Part shown: positions 22,933 to 34,729 of the stretch, one piece after another
Position numbering within the stretch: the first letter of the stretch is position 1
Layout: each line of letters begins with the position of its first letter
NCBI GenBank assembly: GCA_003586115.2
Contig: QVOM02000029.1
Location: 27,883,556-27,947,555 of the forward strand
Length of the DNA stretch: 64,000 nucleotides
From: Salvator merianae
Taxonomy: Eukaryota > Chordata > Lepidosauria > Squamata > Teiidae
Direction: 5' to 3'
Program-made: the position numbers and the translations under genes
The notes under the pieces: generated by a model
The model's input: only the letters and a program-made list of their open reading frames with translations
What the model was told of the DNA's origin: nothing
Databases searched by the model: none

Positions 22933-24159
22933 TCTCGGTTGGCTTAAGGTAAGCCATATAAACAAGGGCATCAATGATGAAGAAAAGGAGGAGAAAGCAT
23001 TGCCACAGCATTTGCTCCCACCCTCCCTTTACAGCACTCTAATGATCATTTATGACAGGATGCCTGATGGATGAATGTTGTGTCATGTGGACCTCACACT
23101 ATTCCATCACACTTGTGTCATGAATACGAGGGTACATGTGGATCCTGCACATTCTTGACATATTCACAGAGCCACAGTGGTGCAGTGCAAACATTACAAT
23201 TGTTTCATCTTAAGTAGGGTGGTAAATTCTGGAACTGAATTTCCATAAAATGCATTGAATGATTCTTTCAAAAAGTTTGGCAACCGTTTATTTCATATAC
23301 AGTTCTTTATAATCCCAGCATAATATTTTGTATCAAAATTTGCTATGCATTCTTTCACTCATTTAAACCATTTATATACTGACCTATACAGTATTCCCAG
23401 GGTGGTATATAAACAGAATGTATGTATGTATTTATGTATGTATAAATAAACAACAGTTCTTGAGGGTAAATACTATATTCTTTTGGGATTTTAGAATAGA
23501 TGAAATAAATGTTTGCCAAACCTTTATGGAAGAATTGTCCAATGTGTTTTCTGGCTATTCTACATTTGTCAATTTCTGTATTTATAACAGTGGGTGATTC
23601 AGACTGGATTTTTGTTATTGTATTTTGATATATATGTGTACTCTAATGCCAGGCTAGATTAATCAAAAGCTGTAAATATGATTTCTGGGAGAAATATCTT
23701 AGACATGCAGATGATGGCAGAAAGTGAAGCATTAAGGAGGCTTTTGATGAGGGTAAAAGAGGAGAGTGCAAAAGCTGGTGTGGAAGAAATCCTAAAGGTT
23801 AGGGGTTTTCCTAAATGATACTTGATAGCAGCAAGTATCTATTAAGTTACATATGACTCAGCTTATAGAAAAAATTGTAATCAGCTTACAATATGTGGTA
23901 ATGAAGCTTTTGCAAGTAGGTGCATGCCAAGTGCTCTGAGAAAGAGGAACTGGTGTTTTGTGGACATATCTGAATCACATTTCTTTTTTGATAAATGAGA
24001 GCATTATAAAAACCTCTCAAAATCCATATAAAACTAAGCAGTTAGGAATAGTCCATGCATGTGAGTGCTTTGATATAAATGTATACTCTAGCTGAGTGTA
24101 TCTATGTGCTAAGAGTCCTTTCTTTAAGACTGATTTGAAGCTCACCATTAAAAAAAACC
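22933..24159. other. No gene recognised
   Basis: A degenerate tail-like piece occurs near 23355-23450 (ATTTATATACTGACC, then GGGTGGTATATAAACAGAATG) with a short TATG repeat. Otherwise the stretch is unassigned, and no long frame is present. Confidence 0.4.
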
Positions 24160-24820
24160 CTAAAGTTCATGGAATCTGGTTCCATCACTTCCTGGCAAAT
24201 AGAAATGAAAGTGGTGTCATTTTTTTTCCCTTGGGTCCAAAGATCATGCAGATGGTGACTGCAGCAATGAAATTAAAAGACGCTTGTTCCTTGAGAGGAA
24301 AGCTATGACAAACCTGGACATATTAAAAAGCAGAAAGATCATCTTGCTGACAAAGGTCTGTATAATCAAAGCTATGACTATCCCAGTAGTAATATATGGT
24401 TGCGAGGGTTGGACCATATGGAAGGCTGAATGCTGAAGAATCAACACTTTTGAACTGTGGTACTGGAGGAAACTTTTGAGGGTCACTAGGACTTCAAGGA
24501 GATCAAATCAGTCAATACTAAAGGAAATTAATCCTTACTGCTCACTGGAAGAACACATACTGAAGATGAAGCTCATTTTTTCTGGCAACATAGTGAGTAG
24601 AAAGGACTCATGGGAAAAGGCCCTGACGCTGAGAAAGATTGAAGGCATAAGGAAAAAGGGATGGTAGAGGATGAAATGGATAGATAAGAACATGGAGGCT
24701 ACGAACAAGAGCTTGGGCAAATTTTGAGAGGCAGTAGAAGGCAGAAGGACTTGTCATGCTATGGTCTATGGGGTCATGAAGAGTTGGGCATGATTTAACA
24801 ACTGAACAACAACAACAATA
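24160..24820 (+). pseudogene. Bov-B (RTE-clade) LINE, 3' end of reverse-transcriptase gene, decayed
   Basis: The sequence contains hallmark Bov-B 3' blocks. These include GCAGATGGTGACTGCAGC, GAAATTAAAAGACGCTTG, CAAAGCTATGACTATCC, GAAGGCTGAATGCTGAAG, GATCAAATCAGTCAAT, and CTATGGTCTATGGGGTCATG with a CAACAACAACAATA tail. Translation gives C-terminal RTE pieces such as RVTRTSRRSNQSILKEI, but stops and frameshifts are frequent. Bov-B is abundant in squamates and ruminants and is known for horizontal transfer between them, so this copy helps identify the host lineage. Confidence 0.85.
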
Positions 24821-24834
24821 GTGGCTGACCTATC

Positions 24835-24883
<49 letters not shown>
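24835..24883. repeat. (TCTA)n microsatellite
   Basis: About twelve perfect TCTA units lie directly after the Bov-B tail. The 111-codon frame through it is an artefact. Confidence 0.97.
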
Positions 24884-25172
24884 AACAGAAATTTTATCGT
24901 TCACAGAAGGTTGACAAATTATATCAGATATGCAAGAAGACACAATAGATACATAATCAGAAAGTACAGTTTAATCTTATATATATATTTACAACATTCC
25001 AGATTTTGTTCTTGGACCCATCTTATATTGAGGGTAAATTTAATTTTAGCTAGTTCAGAGTATGAGCAATATAGGGAAACCAGGTTTGTTGCCATAGTGG
25101 CTGATATAAATACACATATTAACAAAAATAAAACAAAACAATGCAAGAAAGAATGAATGAAGAAACAAATAG

Positions 25173-25233
25173 AGGAAGGAAGGAAGGAAGGAAGGAAGGA
25201 AGGAAGGAAGGAAGGAAGGAAGGAAGGAAGGAA
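25173..25233. repeat. (GGAA)n microsatellite
   Basis: About fifteen perfect GGAA units, purine-only on the plus strand. Confidence 0.97.
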
Positions 25234-26687
25234 TTTAGGTAAGTTTGCATCAACAGCCTTTTTGAGAAACTGTTTTGCTACTGCATATAAGCAGTAGAGC
25301 ATGTTTTAAGAAAGCACCATGTAAAAACAAGTCTTCATTCGAGTATTTTCTATCACATCCAGATTACTTTGTCTCTCTGTGTGTGTTATTTCCTGAAGAA
25401 CTATGGCATTTCATTACACAAGTGCAGTCATCAGGGAGCTAACCTACATTTCAGTTATTCTTGCTCCCATCTGATATCCCCCAAAGAGGGACTACAGGGC
25501 TGGTTTGTTTCAAAAATGATTGGCTGGGAGGGGGGAGTAAAACAACCTCCCTTGCTTCTGTTCTCTCTCTCTCATCTCAGTCCAGCCCGTGCTCTGTCAC
25601 TTACTTCTGACCCCCGTCTCTTTTTTTGACGTGTTTAATTTTGAAACATTTTAAAATGTTTAGTTTGCAACTTTTCCAAGATACTTGCCAAAGGATTGTT
25701 AGGTGGGGGGAACCTTTACTAGTCTTGGCCTGGCTATTTTGATGTTTGTGACTTTATGTTTCTTTTTATGCATTTCTGCAACCGAGTAACTCATTTGGTA
25801 ATTTATTTTATGCAAGTCGTATCTATCTATGATTTCAGTGGAGTGTCTGAAATTCAATGGGGCAGTCATCCACTGGGAATCTGGATTCCACCATGAAGCA
25901 GCAGGTTGAACAGGATGACCTAAATGGCCCCTTCCAACATCAAGATCTGCATAACAGTGGTTCCTGGCACTTCTAAGGAAGAAACACTTGCTTTGGCTGT
26001 AAAGGCAGGAAATGTGCTGTTCACACACTACCCCCTGCCTGCACCACTGCAAAAGGCAAAGCTGGGAAACTGTCCTTGAAGTCGTTAACTCAAACTTTCT
26101 CCTCAGTGCAGAAACCTCTAAATCATGCCCTAGAGTTGGCTATCTAATATCTTTTTGAAAACTTCTGATTTGGAGGGATCTATTTCTGTGTGATGCAGAC
26201 TGTTCCATTGCTTAATAATTATTGGAACCAGGAAATTTATTTCAAAAAGCATGTGTCAACCCTCTACCATATCTCCTTTCACCCTTCTCTTCTTGGCGCA
26301 GTTTAATGCTGGACCAGAAATGTGTCCAGAATTTGGCCATTTTTGATCTGGCACTAAATCACAGTGGGTGGGAATCACCCCAGTAAGTTATCTCCAGTGC
26401 TGTCATCAATATGGCAGCAGTGGGGCATAAGAGGGTGAAATTTGCTTCCAAGTGGTTTTTCAGGCTTTGTGAGCAGAATGTCTCATCTGAAGTTTCCTCT
26501 GGCAGCTCCAGATGTCAAGTCAAAGGGACCTATCCCCCACAAGCTGTTTGTGGGTCCTGGGCACTAGTTGAGGACTATGGACCTTCAGCAGAGGTGTTAG
26601 AGGTATCAGCATCAGAGCTATGAGCACTGTAGTCCTAGCTTTTGGGCAGTACAGAGGATTCGGTGACTGGCAAGAGACACAAAATTG

Positions 26688-26688
<1 letters not shown>
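25234..26688. other. No gene recognised; one possible LINE tail
   Basis: At about 25885-25955 the words GGTTGAACAGGATGACC and CCCCTTCCAACATC resemble a decayed CR1-type 3' end. Nothing else is assignable. The short frames have no motif. Confidence 0.35.
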
Positions 26689-26743
<55 letters not shown>

Positions 26744-26745
26744 AT
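26689..26745. repeat. (ATCT)n microsatellite
   Basis: About fourteen near-perfect ATCT/TATC units. It has the same motif class as the array at 24835. Confidence 0.97.
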
Positions 26746-27123
26746 CCACCTATCTGCCCATGAGGTTGCATCATCAAGGCTCCATATCAGTGCATGCAGG
26801 GCAGCCTGCCTTCTATGAATGGGTACAGCAGTGCCTCCCATGGATGCAGATCATTTCAATGTACCGAGGACCTGTGTCAATGCATGAGTGAAAAATTTGT
26901 CACACCAGGGGTTAGCTGGTAGCTGTCCTTGCTTCCTTGGACTAGGTAGATCTTAAAAGGCTATTTACCACTTGGAAAAACTCTGCTGGATGGCTGCTTG
27001 ATGATGTAATGGTGACATGTAACTAACAAAGGTTATTGTATGAATGTACCCATTTAGGAATAAGATATAGAATGCAATGGTGGCAGAGAAATAGCTTCTT
27101 TTTGCTGCCACTGCCACATAATG

Positions 27124-27183
27124 GGCATGATCGTAGTAAGCAGTAACCAGGTCCTCGGCATGATCGTAGTAAGCAGTAACCAG
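27124..27183. repeat. 27-bp direct duplication, period 33
   Basis: Two identical copies of a 27-bp unit that starts GGCATGATCGTAGTAAGCAG and ends in TAACCAG are separated by GTCCTC. It is a local tandem duplication of unknown meaning. Perfect identity suggests it is recent. Confidence 0.9.
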
Positions 27184-27274
27184 TGTTGCATTAGAGTAGA
27201 GATTGAAATGGCAGCAAAAGAGTAGGAAGGATTGAGAAGCAAGGAGATAAAGGACTGATAACAAACAAAAAACA

Positions 27275-27411
27275 GGCTGCATCCAGATGTCCCTTACCTA
27301 TTCCACTATAGTTAGATATTCCAGAATAAACCATGGATATTCTGGAATATTCATGCTTTGCTCCAGAATGTCCAATATAGCAGAATAAGTAAGTGATGTC
27401 TGGATGCAGCC
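27275..27411. mobile_element. 137-bp palindromic MITE, family D
   Basis: The ends GGCTGCATCCAGATGTC and TCTGGATGCAGCC are inverted. The body mirrors itself, with ATTCCAGAATAAACC against ATATTCTGGAAT. It matches the copy at 19278-19399 in ends and body. No flanking duplication is evident here. Confidence 0.65.
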
Positions 27412-28984
27412 TTAGTCAAAGCTTGAGACGTCTATCAAATGCTTTGGTTAAGGTGGAGATCATGGAGAGAGAAGAGGGAAAAGTTGAGTTACTCACAGTA
27501 ATTTTTGGATTCAAAATGAAGACTAAGGGCCCCGTCTACACTGAAGAAACTTACACTTCAGAATTCAATCCATTGTAATGATGTTAGAATTTCGCTTTAG
27601 AGAACAGACTGAAAAGACTTAACACACTTCAGGTGTGTTTGTTCTCCCAACATACCATTCAAATAGCTCAAATGTGGGTTGTCTTGCTCTGCCCCCAACT
27701 CTTCCCTGAAACTGTTAATGATTGGTCCTCACAAATTCCTGTTTTGTTCCTGCACAGAAGAAAGTCCTCTGAAGGCAAAACCCTGTGTGCATATTGGGGG
27801 GGGGGGAGAGGAGGAAGAATGAGTAGGAAAGCATTTTTAGGCACTGCTGTGAAGATCCATAAAAGTATTTCTGTGCAAAAGTAAAATTCCCTGAACAAAT
27901 GCTTCAATTGAAACCATGCTGCTGCACATGATTGGTTGATGGGACAGTTACAACAAAAGAGTTAACATCTTTTTACCCTCCCCCAGAACACATGCACAAC
28001 CCTCTACAAATGCATATGAAATGGATGGATATAAGTGACCTGCTTTCAATGCAGAAAACAATACAATCTGCAACCTCCCCCCACACCCACGAATTACAAG
28101 AGCTATAATCCACATTTTCCATGGGTTCTCACATCTATGTGATTTTACCAGAGCAAAAACTCTTCAAATCCACTTTTAAACCTGTGTGGAGTGAGGCCCT
28201 AGGAGGCATGCAAAGACAGACTGTGCTTTAGATCAATTAATCATGGCCTGTGGTGGCTTGGGCTATATCCAGACAGGGCTTAAAATGTGAGATTATCCCA
28301 GGGCTGTGTTGGGATTGCCACACATATGTGTGACAGTGCCAACATAATCCCAGGATATTGGGGTGATATTGCATTGTATCACTATTCTGGAAAAAAATCT
28401 ACACCCAGATTTTCCTGGAAAAGTGATACAAGTTACCTTGTCCGGTCCCTGGCTCTTGGCATGGACCTTGAAGAAAAACTGCCTCCCAAATGGCTGCCGT
28501 GCATGCTTAGGGGACAGTGAACACACATTTCTGGGTATTCCCCACCATCCAAATATCTGGAAGTAGCCATCTGACCATCTCAAGAGCAAGCACCCAGGCA
28601 GGTAAGTGTCCACACTTGCCCTGTGATTTTTGCCTTGCCATCTGGGCAGTTGTGGGATCCAAACAAGATCCCACATTATCCTCTTGCCATCTAGAGGCAG
28701 CAGCCTAGTACAGCACTTTCATGAAGGCAGAAGCCAGATTCAAGCCTCCAGCCACATGCAAACAAGGTTGGTGAGAGCCACATGGATGAAGGAAATGACT
28801 CAGCTGCTGAACCGATTGGCATGAGAAATGGTGGCAGCCCTTTATTGCAGCTGTTTTACAATTTTTCACAACTGCATGTCACAAAGCACAGCCTGGTGCA
28901 CATTAGTGTGGGATGGGGAGGCCTCACCCACCGCTCGTACGTTCCATCTGCTTTAGTAAGAACATGATCCAGATCAGGAGTTCC
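27412..28984. other. No gene recognised; possible unresolved MITE pieces
   Basis: A GGGCCCCGTCTACACTG end at 27527 and a GTGTGGAGTGAGGCCC end at 28199 face each other and may bound another Harbinger-like element, but the inverted match is weak. A G run lies at about 27797-27806. Frames around 28290-28710 overlap on both strands and have no motif. Confidence 0.35.
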
Positions 28985-29420
28985 TTGTTCTGGATCACCA
29001 GTAGATCTGATTGAACAGGACTACCAGTGTACCAGCAAAGGTGATCTGGTTCACAGAGGCATGCAGAAGGTGTACCTCCATTTCCCGGACTACTGGGGGA
29101 CGCATTTCAGCAATGCATCAAAGTGCACCACTGAAATGGGTCCCCTCGTGGTTCCGAGACTTAGAAACTTTCATTCCTAGTCCTTCAGAGACCTCAGGGG
29201 ATGCCCCTGAAGCTTGTGCAATCCTCAGGGCCATTGTGTGGGAGCTGGTCTGGACCACAACCATTGTGCAGATGGCACTGTTCCAAACCATACTGTCCTG
29301 TGTCCTGGACCTGTGGACCTCAGTGGTCCAGACCCACTGGTCCGAAGCAAGGCACAGCAAATGCGTAATTTGGAGGCACTCTTGAACTCTGTGCTGATAC
29401 TAGAAGCTCAGGTGAAGGTG
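28985..29420. mobile_element. Unclassified dispersed element, family C (second copy)
   Basis: The copy shares GACTACCAGTGTACCAGCA, TACCTCCATTTCCCGGACTA and CCATTGTGCAGATGGCACT with 18775-19192. The ends are not well defined. The 124-codon frame at 29011-29385 lies wholly inside the repeat and shows no domain, so I do not regard it as a gene. Confidence 0.4.
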
Positions 29421-31671
29421 GTGGTCAGGAGTACCTATTTCGAGCTATAGCCAGCTGGTTCACCAGCTATGGCCCTTTTTTGATAGAGACAGTCTGAACA
29501 TAACTACAGTGTTAAGAAATTGGAAAAATTGTGAGAAAAATTATACGGAAAACACTTGAAATCTATGATACAGCTGGAGAAGGAACAGATTATAAACTGC
29601 TTTTAAAACTTGAAATGATTAAGTAGACATTGTTAAGATTTACGAAATCAAGTTCAGTTCCTAGCATCTTCATGAACATTTTCTTGCCATCTTGACCAAT
29701 GTTTAATAACATCTCGTTAGCTCTTCTGAGGACCTCTTCATACTCTTTTAATTCCACCTATCCATCTTGCCTCATTGTTTTCTATTTCTTCTCTTTCCTT
29801 GCTCAGTAGGATCATTTTTATGTTCCCTCAACAGCACCAGCCTAAGAGGTGAGCCAATTGGACCACTGACTCATACCTAGGGGCTTGGGAGGATGTCAGA
29901 CAGTTGGACTTTAGTTCTATGAGTGTTGAACACGCTAAGAAGTGGCCAGCTTGAATCTCCCACCATGTTCTTAGGCCGCCCACTCCACTGCCTACCACAT
30001 TGTCCCCTGGCCCTGTGTTCAAACAACCCCTGCATTGTGCCTTTGAAACTTTAAGTTAGAAGTCTTATGGTGAACCTAGCAGTACTGACTAGCCATCTTC
30101 TAGGCTCTAGTTGGAATGGTACCAGTATGTGTTGCTCACTGTTGGGAGAGAGAAAGGGATGACAGACAACTCAGCTGTGTGGCTAGCCACCTGCCTGGCC
30201 TGTGCCTCAACAAGACACCTGCATGGACTAAGCAATGCTAATACCTCAGTGGCTGTCATAGGCCAAAGCTGCCTTTGAAATCTCAACAGAGCAGGGAAGG
30301 AAGGGAACAGAGTGGTGTTACAAGATGGCCCTTGCTGATCCAAGCTAGAGCTGAGCAGAGACAGGAAAAAGTACTGGGGGGAGGGGCAGTGTAGTGTCTC
30401 ACCTTTTCCCCATTCAGGTCTCTCTTAGGATGCATGGTGGCTGCCAAATCTCTTATTCTACCTCCTGGTTCCCAGCAGGGTGGGTACCCTCCCCTCCCCT
30501 TGCCCTCCATTCGCCCTCCCCTCATCCGGCCCTTTGGCAGGTAATACAAGTCCTTCAGTAGCCTGTATTACATTCCCAAAGTCTTTGAGTATCTACATGA
30601 TTATTATAGCCTCATAGGGGTTCTCAGACTTTCTTTGACCCAGAACTATTTTTTTCTAAGAGGCACTTGACTAGAGAGCATCCTTGATGCTCATTAACTT
30701 CAAGTGTGAAAAGGCCCACTGTATTGTAAGGGAGATTGAGTAATAATAGATTAAGGATAGAAGGGTAAACAATAGATGGAGATCTGAAAGGAAAATGGAA
30801 AGGAATTGTGGAGGAAGCAGGGGGTGATCGGGAAAGAAATCAGGTATTAACAACCTTCCATATGTGATAGTTTAGGTTAGGGCTATGGGTTCACTAAGGG
30901 AGGGATTATGAATGTATAAGAGTATAAGTATTATAAATTGATGAAAGTATTGATTTGTGGGGTTTTCAGTGTTTTAATTATAATTTGTTTTGATTTGCAA
31001 AAATAAAAAATATAATAATTAATAAAATCCTAGCTTCAAGTGTGAACAGGCCCATGGAGATGAATCTAGGGATGGGGATGGATGGTGAGTAATTATATCA
31101 TGCTTACCAAAAGGTTGTTCTCACTCTTGCTCCAGGAGTGTCAGGGGGGCAAATGGGGACTAAATAATTTGCCCCCCTGCCCCCCCGGTGCCCAGTGGGC
31201 TCCAAAATTTGACCAAGTGGATGCAGGCTGTAGAATGGTGCCTGAAGTCTTTGTATTTTATTGCCAAGGCAAGTGTTATTTATGGCTCATAGCTTAGCTA
31301 GATTTTAACAGTATTGTGTTTCTCTTTTTCCCCTGACTTTTGCTTTAACAAGCATAAATAATTACAAATATGTTCTATATCTAGGCCTTCTAACTTCTTG
31401 TTTACCTTCTAAGGAAATACACCCTTGGCCAAGCAACTGATAAACAATATGACTTCTTTATAGGGACACATTACAGAATGAGTGGATCTGTTTAAATTGC
31501 AATTTTTCAGTTTACATGGAAGTTTGCAACAGTTATTCTTCTTATAAGCATGCAAAGCATATGGGGCCTCCTAATTTAAAATGTGGATCAGTAGAAAAAG
31601 AAACACAAAATCAATTGTGTTGCAAAAGCTATTAACAGTTACTGAAATTCTTTTCCCCAAACAAATTATTA
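29421..31671. other. No gene recognised
   Basis: Only short frames occur on either strand. The sequence includes a pyrimidine-rich patch near 30480-30530 and the AATAAATA-rich end of an AT-rich block near 31000. I see no delimited repeat. Confidence 0.45.
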
Positions 31672-31745
31672 TTTGTTATTTATTGATTTGCATTTTTATC
31701 CTGCCCTATATCCAAAGGTCTCAGGGGAGTTATAGCAATGAAAAC
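31672..31745. repeat. Dispersed LINE/SINE-type tail
   Basis: GCATTTTTATCCTGCCCTAT followed by AAGGTCTCAGGGGAG is repeated almost exactly at 56515-56565 and, more weakly, at 7230-7262. All follow TTTA-rich runs. This fits the 3' tail of an old retroposon family; the family is not identified. Confidence 0.55.
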
Positions 31746-32048
31746 AAAATGTAAAATGAGCACATTCAAAACAATAACAGTGTCTGAAAGTGGGGACAGA
31801 AGCCTAACTCATACAGTGAGTCACAATAGAAAGCTTATTTATATAACTCACATCAGACAGAGGTTATCACAAAATTATTTTCTCTCCCTATGAATACTGC
31901 AAGTAAGTATTTTAATCTAGTCTTCCTGTAAGCTTACACTTTAACGTTTCTTCCTGTTAGTCACAGAAAAATTACTGTCAGCTTGATTTGAAATCACTCA
32001 GCCACAACTGCAAACCATGTCAGCTATCCATGGTTATTAGCTTTGTTG

Positions 32049-32262
32049 CTAGGAAGAGGTGTTCGTGTTGGGTACCACTGAGTCATGGCTAATTCCTGGT
32101 TGATTGCACGGGCATCTCCATAGGCAGGTCTATGCATTTTGCTTGGCAGAGATACAGAAGTGGTTTGCTATTGCCTATTTCCAGGGAAAGGCTGCAGATC
32201 AAACCAGCGACCTGCTGCTTTCCAGGCAGTTTTCTCTATCATGCAGCTACAGCCTTCAAATG
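32049..32262 (-). mobile_element. tRNA-derived SINE (reverse copy)
   Basis: Read on the minus strand, the head contains GTAGCTGCATGATAGAG and CTGGTTTGATCTGC, resembling A and B boxes. The body has GCAAACCACTTCTGTATCTC and TGCCAAGCAAAA, as in the copy at 9005-9215. The end is approximate, near the GCAACAAAGC run. Confidence 0.6.
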
Positions 32263-32562
32263 CCAGCTGTTGGGAAATTGCAAGCAGAGCAAGCTGTGCA
32301 CTCATGTCCTGCTGAAGGGCTTCCTGTGCAGCTGGTTGGCCACTGTGAGAACAGACTGCTGAACTAGGTGGGCATGGGTCCAATCCAGTGGAACTGGAAT
32401 GTCACATATCATGAGAAGAACATTGCTAAGCATTCTAAAGGTGATCTGAAGAGGTGCTTAGCTATATTCTTCACCCCACACTATTTAAAACTAATCCATT
32501 TATTATTTTTCTCCTCCTAAAGTTCCAAAATTATTCTGTAATTTCCTGTTGATTGAATCTAA

Positions 32563-33030
32563 GGCCCTGTTTGCACCAGCCTGCCAGTGCACTCCCAGAA
32601 TCTCACTGGATAGACCCATCCACCTGGCCCTGCTGCCACAGTGTCCTGGAGTATCTAGAGATGCTTCCAGAAGCTACTAGCTGTGTACAACAAAATCATT
32701 GTCTGCAGTTTTACCAGGAGCACCTGGATTGCTCTCGGTCAGCAGTGTTCACACCTTCATTCAGGTGTGAACAGTTAGGTGGGTGGGCAATGCAGATGCG
32801 GTTGTGGCTGCGCAGTGACACACCGTCTCCCCAATTGCTATGGCAATGGGCAGATTTTGCTGCAGCCACTGTCATGGTGGCTGAGCCAGCCATCTCCGTT
32901 TCAAGTGCTGAAGGCCCAGTACAGGGCTGTTCCAGCCCTTGAAGTGTGGATAGCCACTGTACCACAGGGTCTTGTGCAGCCTAGAATGGGATTGTTATAG
33001 TATTCTAGGTTGTACAGTGTGAACAGACCC
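32563..33030 (+). mobile_element. 468-bp non-autonomous DNA transposon, family A, with TAA target duplication
   Basis: This is one of the two best-bounded copies of the family. The left end is GGCCCTGTTTGCAC, the right end is GTGTGAACAGACCC, and TAA flanks both sides (32560-32562 and 33031-33033). A TWA-type 3-bp duplication and GGCC-starting ends are typical of PIF/Harbinger MITEs. The interior shares blocks with the copies at 8351, 34730 and 44411. The frames across it (129 codons plus, 84 minus) are not conserved as coding sequence. Confidence 0.75.
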
Positions 33031-33504
33031 TAAGACCTGTATTTATCAAACTAATATTTTGGGTAAATAAAATGAAACAAAATGTTGGTTGTATTACATG
33101 TTTGATCATCCTGTAACTCATGGGCTGTCTGGCAATGGATTCTTATCCATACACTACAATGCTGTGAAAAAATATTTGCTTCTTTCCTGATTTTATTTTT
33201 AATTTTCCTTATTTGTCACACTTAATTGTTTCAGTTCTTCAAAAAAACTTCAACATGAGACAAAGGTCACATCTCCGTTTACCTCTCCAGGGCACCTCTG
33301 TGGATCTGAGAAGGTGCCTGCTGCTGCCTCATCTCCCTTTTTGGTGGCAGCAGACATCTTGCAGCAACTGCACGGGCTTCTTTTTTGGTGTGATCACCAG
33401 GGGAGGTGCCTCCTTAGCAGGACAATTTCTCTCATTTTGCATGGAGGAAGCACCAGTCGACTGCATCTCTTTGCTCCAAAATGGAAATGAGGACTCCTTT
33501 TTCA

Positions 33505-33620
33505 TGGTGTCTCCCACTGCAAGTGAAGAGGAGGTCAAAGACAACTGAGTAAACACAAAGTTTTGTGGTGTCTCCCACTGCAAGTGAAGAGGAGGTCAAA
33601 AACAATTGAGTAAACACAAA
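33505..33620. repeat. Tandem duplication, period 61 bp, inside the Tc1 relic
   Basis: The block TGGTGTCTCCCACTGCAAGT continuing to GAGTAAACACAAA occurs at 33505-33559 and again at 33566-33620 with two or three differences. It lies near the left terminal region of the Tc1-like relic. Confidence 0.9.
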
Positions 33621-33731
33621 ACAAAGTTTTCAAATGATCATTTTATTTATTGAAGGAAAAAAAAGTTATCCAACATCTTCTCAGCCATGTGAAAAAGTAA
33701 TTGCCCTCTTAGTTACTCAGTTAACCAGCTA

Positions 33732-34078
33732 ATCAAACACACCTAAACTTGATTGCTGCCATCCCTGTGGAATGCAATCATCACGCAAATAGAACGTGTA
33801 GCAAGGTAGAATAGGTTAAAAGGTCTCAACAAACAGCACACTATGCCATAATCAAAAGAAATTCAAGGAGACATGAGAAAGTTATTGAAATTATTTTATT
33901 TATTTATTTATTTATTTATTGGACTTATATGCTGCCCCTCTCCGGAGACTCGGGGCGGCTAATATATCAAACACACCTAAACTTGATTGCTGTCATCCCT
34001 GTGGAATGCAATCATCATGCAAATAGAACGTGTAGCAAGGTAGAATAGGTTAAAAGGTCTCAACAAACAGCACACTAT
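33732..34078. repeat. 113-bp direct repeat pair flanking a TTTA-rich insert
   Basis: Positions 33732-33844 and 33966-34078 are the same 113-bp sequence with only two differences. Between them lie 47 bp of normal Tc1-like sequence and a (TTTA)n-led insert ending CTCGGGGCGGCTAATAT. The insert resembles a widespread squamate retroposon tail. The arrangement is not a simple target-site duplication. Confidence 0.9.
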
Positions 34079-34729
34079 TTGTTGTGTTTCCAAATATATC
34101 ATTTGGAAAAGGTTACAAAGCCATTTCTAAGATCCTGAGATTCCAGTGAGAGCCATTATCTCCAGACAGAGAAAACTCTGTACAGGTAACTCTTCCCTGA
34201 AGTGGGCAGCTTACCAAAATTTCTCCAAGCGTACATCAAAGAGTTATCTTGGAAGTCACAGAAGAATTGAGATAAAAATTTGAGGAATTGTAGTCCTTGC
34301 TCACCTCAGATAAGGTCAACTTTTAGGAAGGGGGCAAATACTTTTTGACAGTACTGTAAGCGAGCTCTCTTTATAAAACTCTGTTAGATTTACAAGTATC
34401 AGAAGAATGGTTCCTAGGACTCCCCAGAAAGATACCTTGAGTATTAAATCACATGCCTGTGGGATAGATATGCATTCACCTGGAGTGTGACCCTGATGTG
34501 CTGACCTGAAATGCAAAATGTCTCACAGTATGCATGTGAGCAGGACTATTCCTGCCTTCTTCAAACCCTGTTTGTTTTGTTTCACTGTTACATAGATTGA
34601 ATGATCATGCGCTCTGTAAGGATTTGTATGTATTCTCAGTTACTATGTGGTAGAAGATTTTTCTGCACAAATATGTTTGCCATATTTTAAAGCTTTGAAA
34701 ACTGTCTTTGGCAAAAGGCAGTAAAAAAA

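Larger units (their letters stand above)
33157..34356 (+). pseudogene. Tc1-like transposon relic with transposase N-terminus only
   Basis: The termini are inverted and lie in TA dinucleotides: AATGCTGTGAAAAAATATTTGC on the left (quoted here in part: AATGCTGTGAAAAAATATT) and GGGGCAAATACTTTTTGACAG on the right (GCAAATACTTTTTGACAG). From about 34110 the plus strand encodes a broken Tc1 transposase N-terminus. GKGYKAISKILRFQ is the helix-turn-helix, and a second decayed stretch LTKISPSVHQRVILEVTEE follows after stops. The catalytic DDE domain is missing. The element also contains two duplications and a foreign TTTA-rich insert, so it is long dead. Confidence 0.75.

Noticed and set aside
24821..25156. 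111-codon frame and its 127-codon antisense neighbour
   Set aside because: They are translations of the TCTA and GGAA microsatellites.
27527..28199. Possible further Harbinger-like element bounded by GGGCCCCGTC and GTGAGGCCC with TAA/TAG flanks
   Set aside because: The terminal inverted match is weak and no second copy supports it.
29011..29385. 124-codon plus frame
   Set aside because: It lies within the family C repeat and overlaps an antisense frame. It has no domain or conservation signal.
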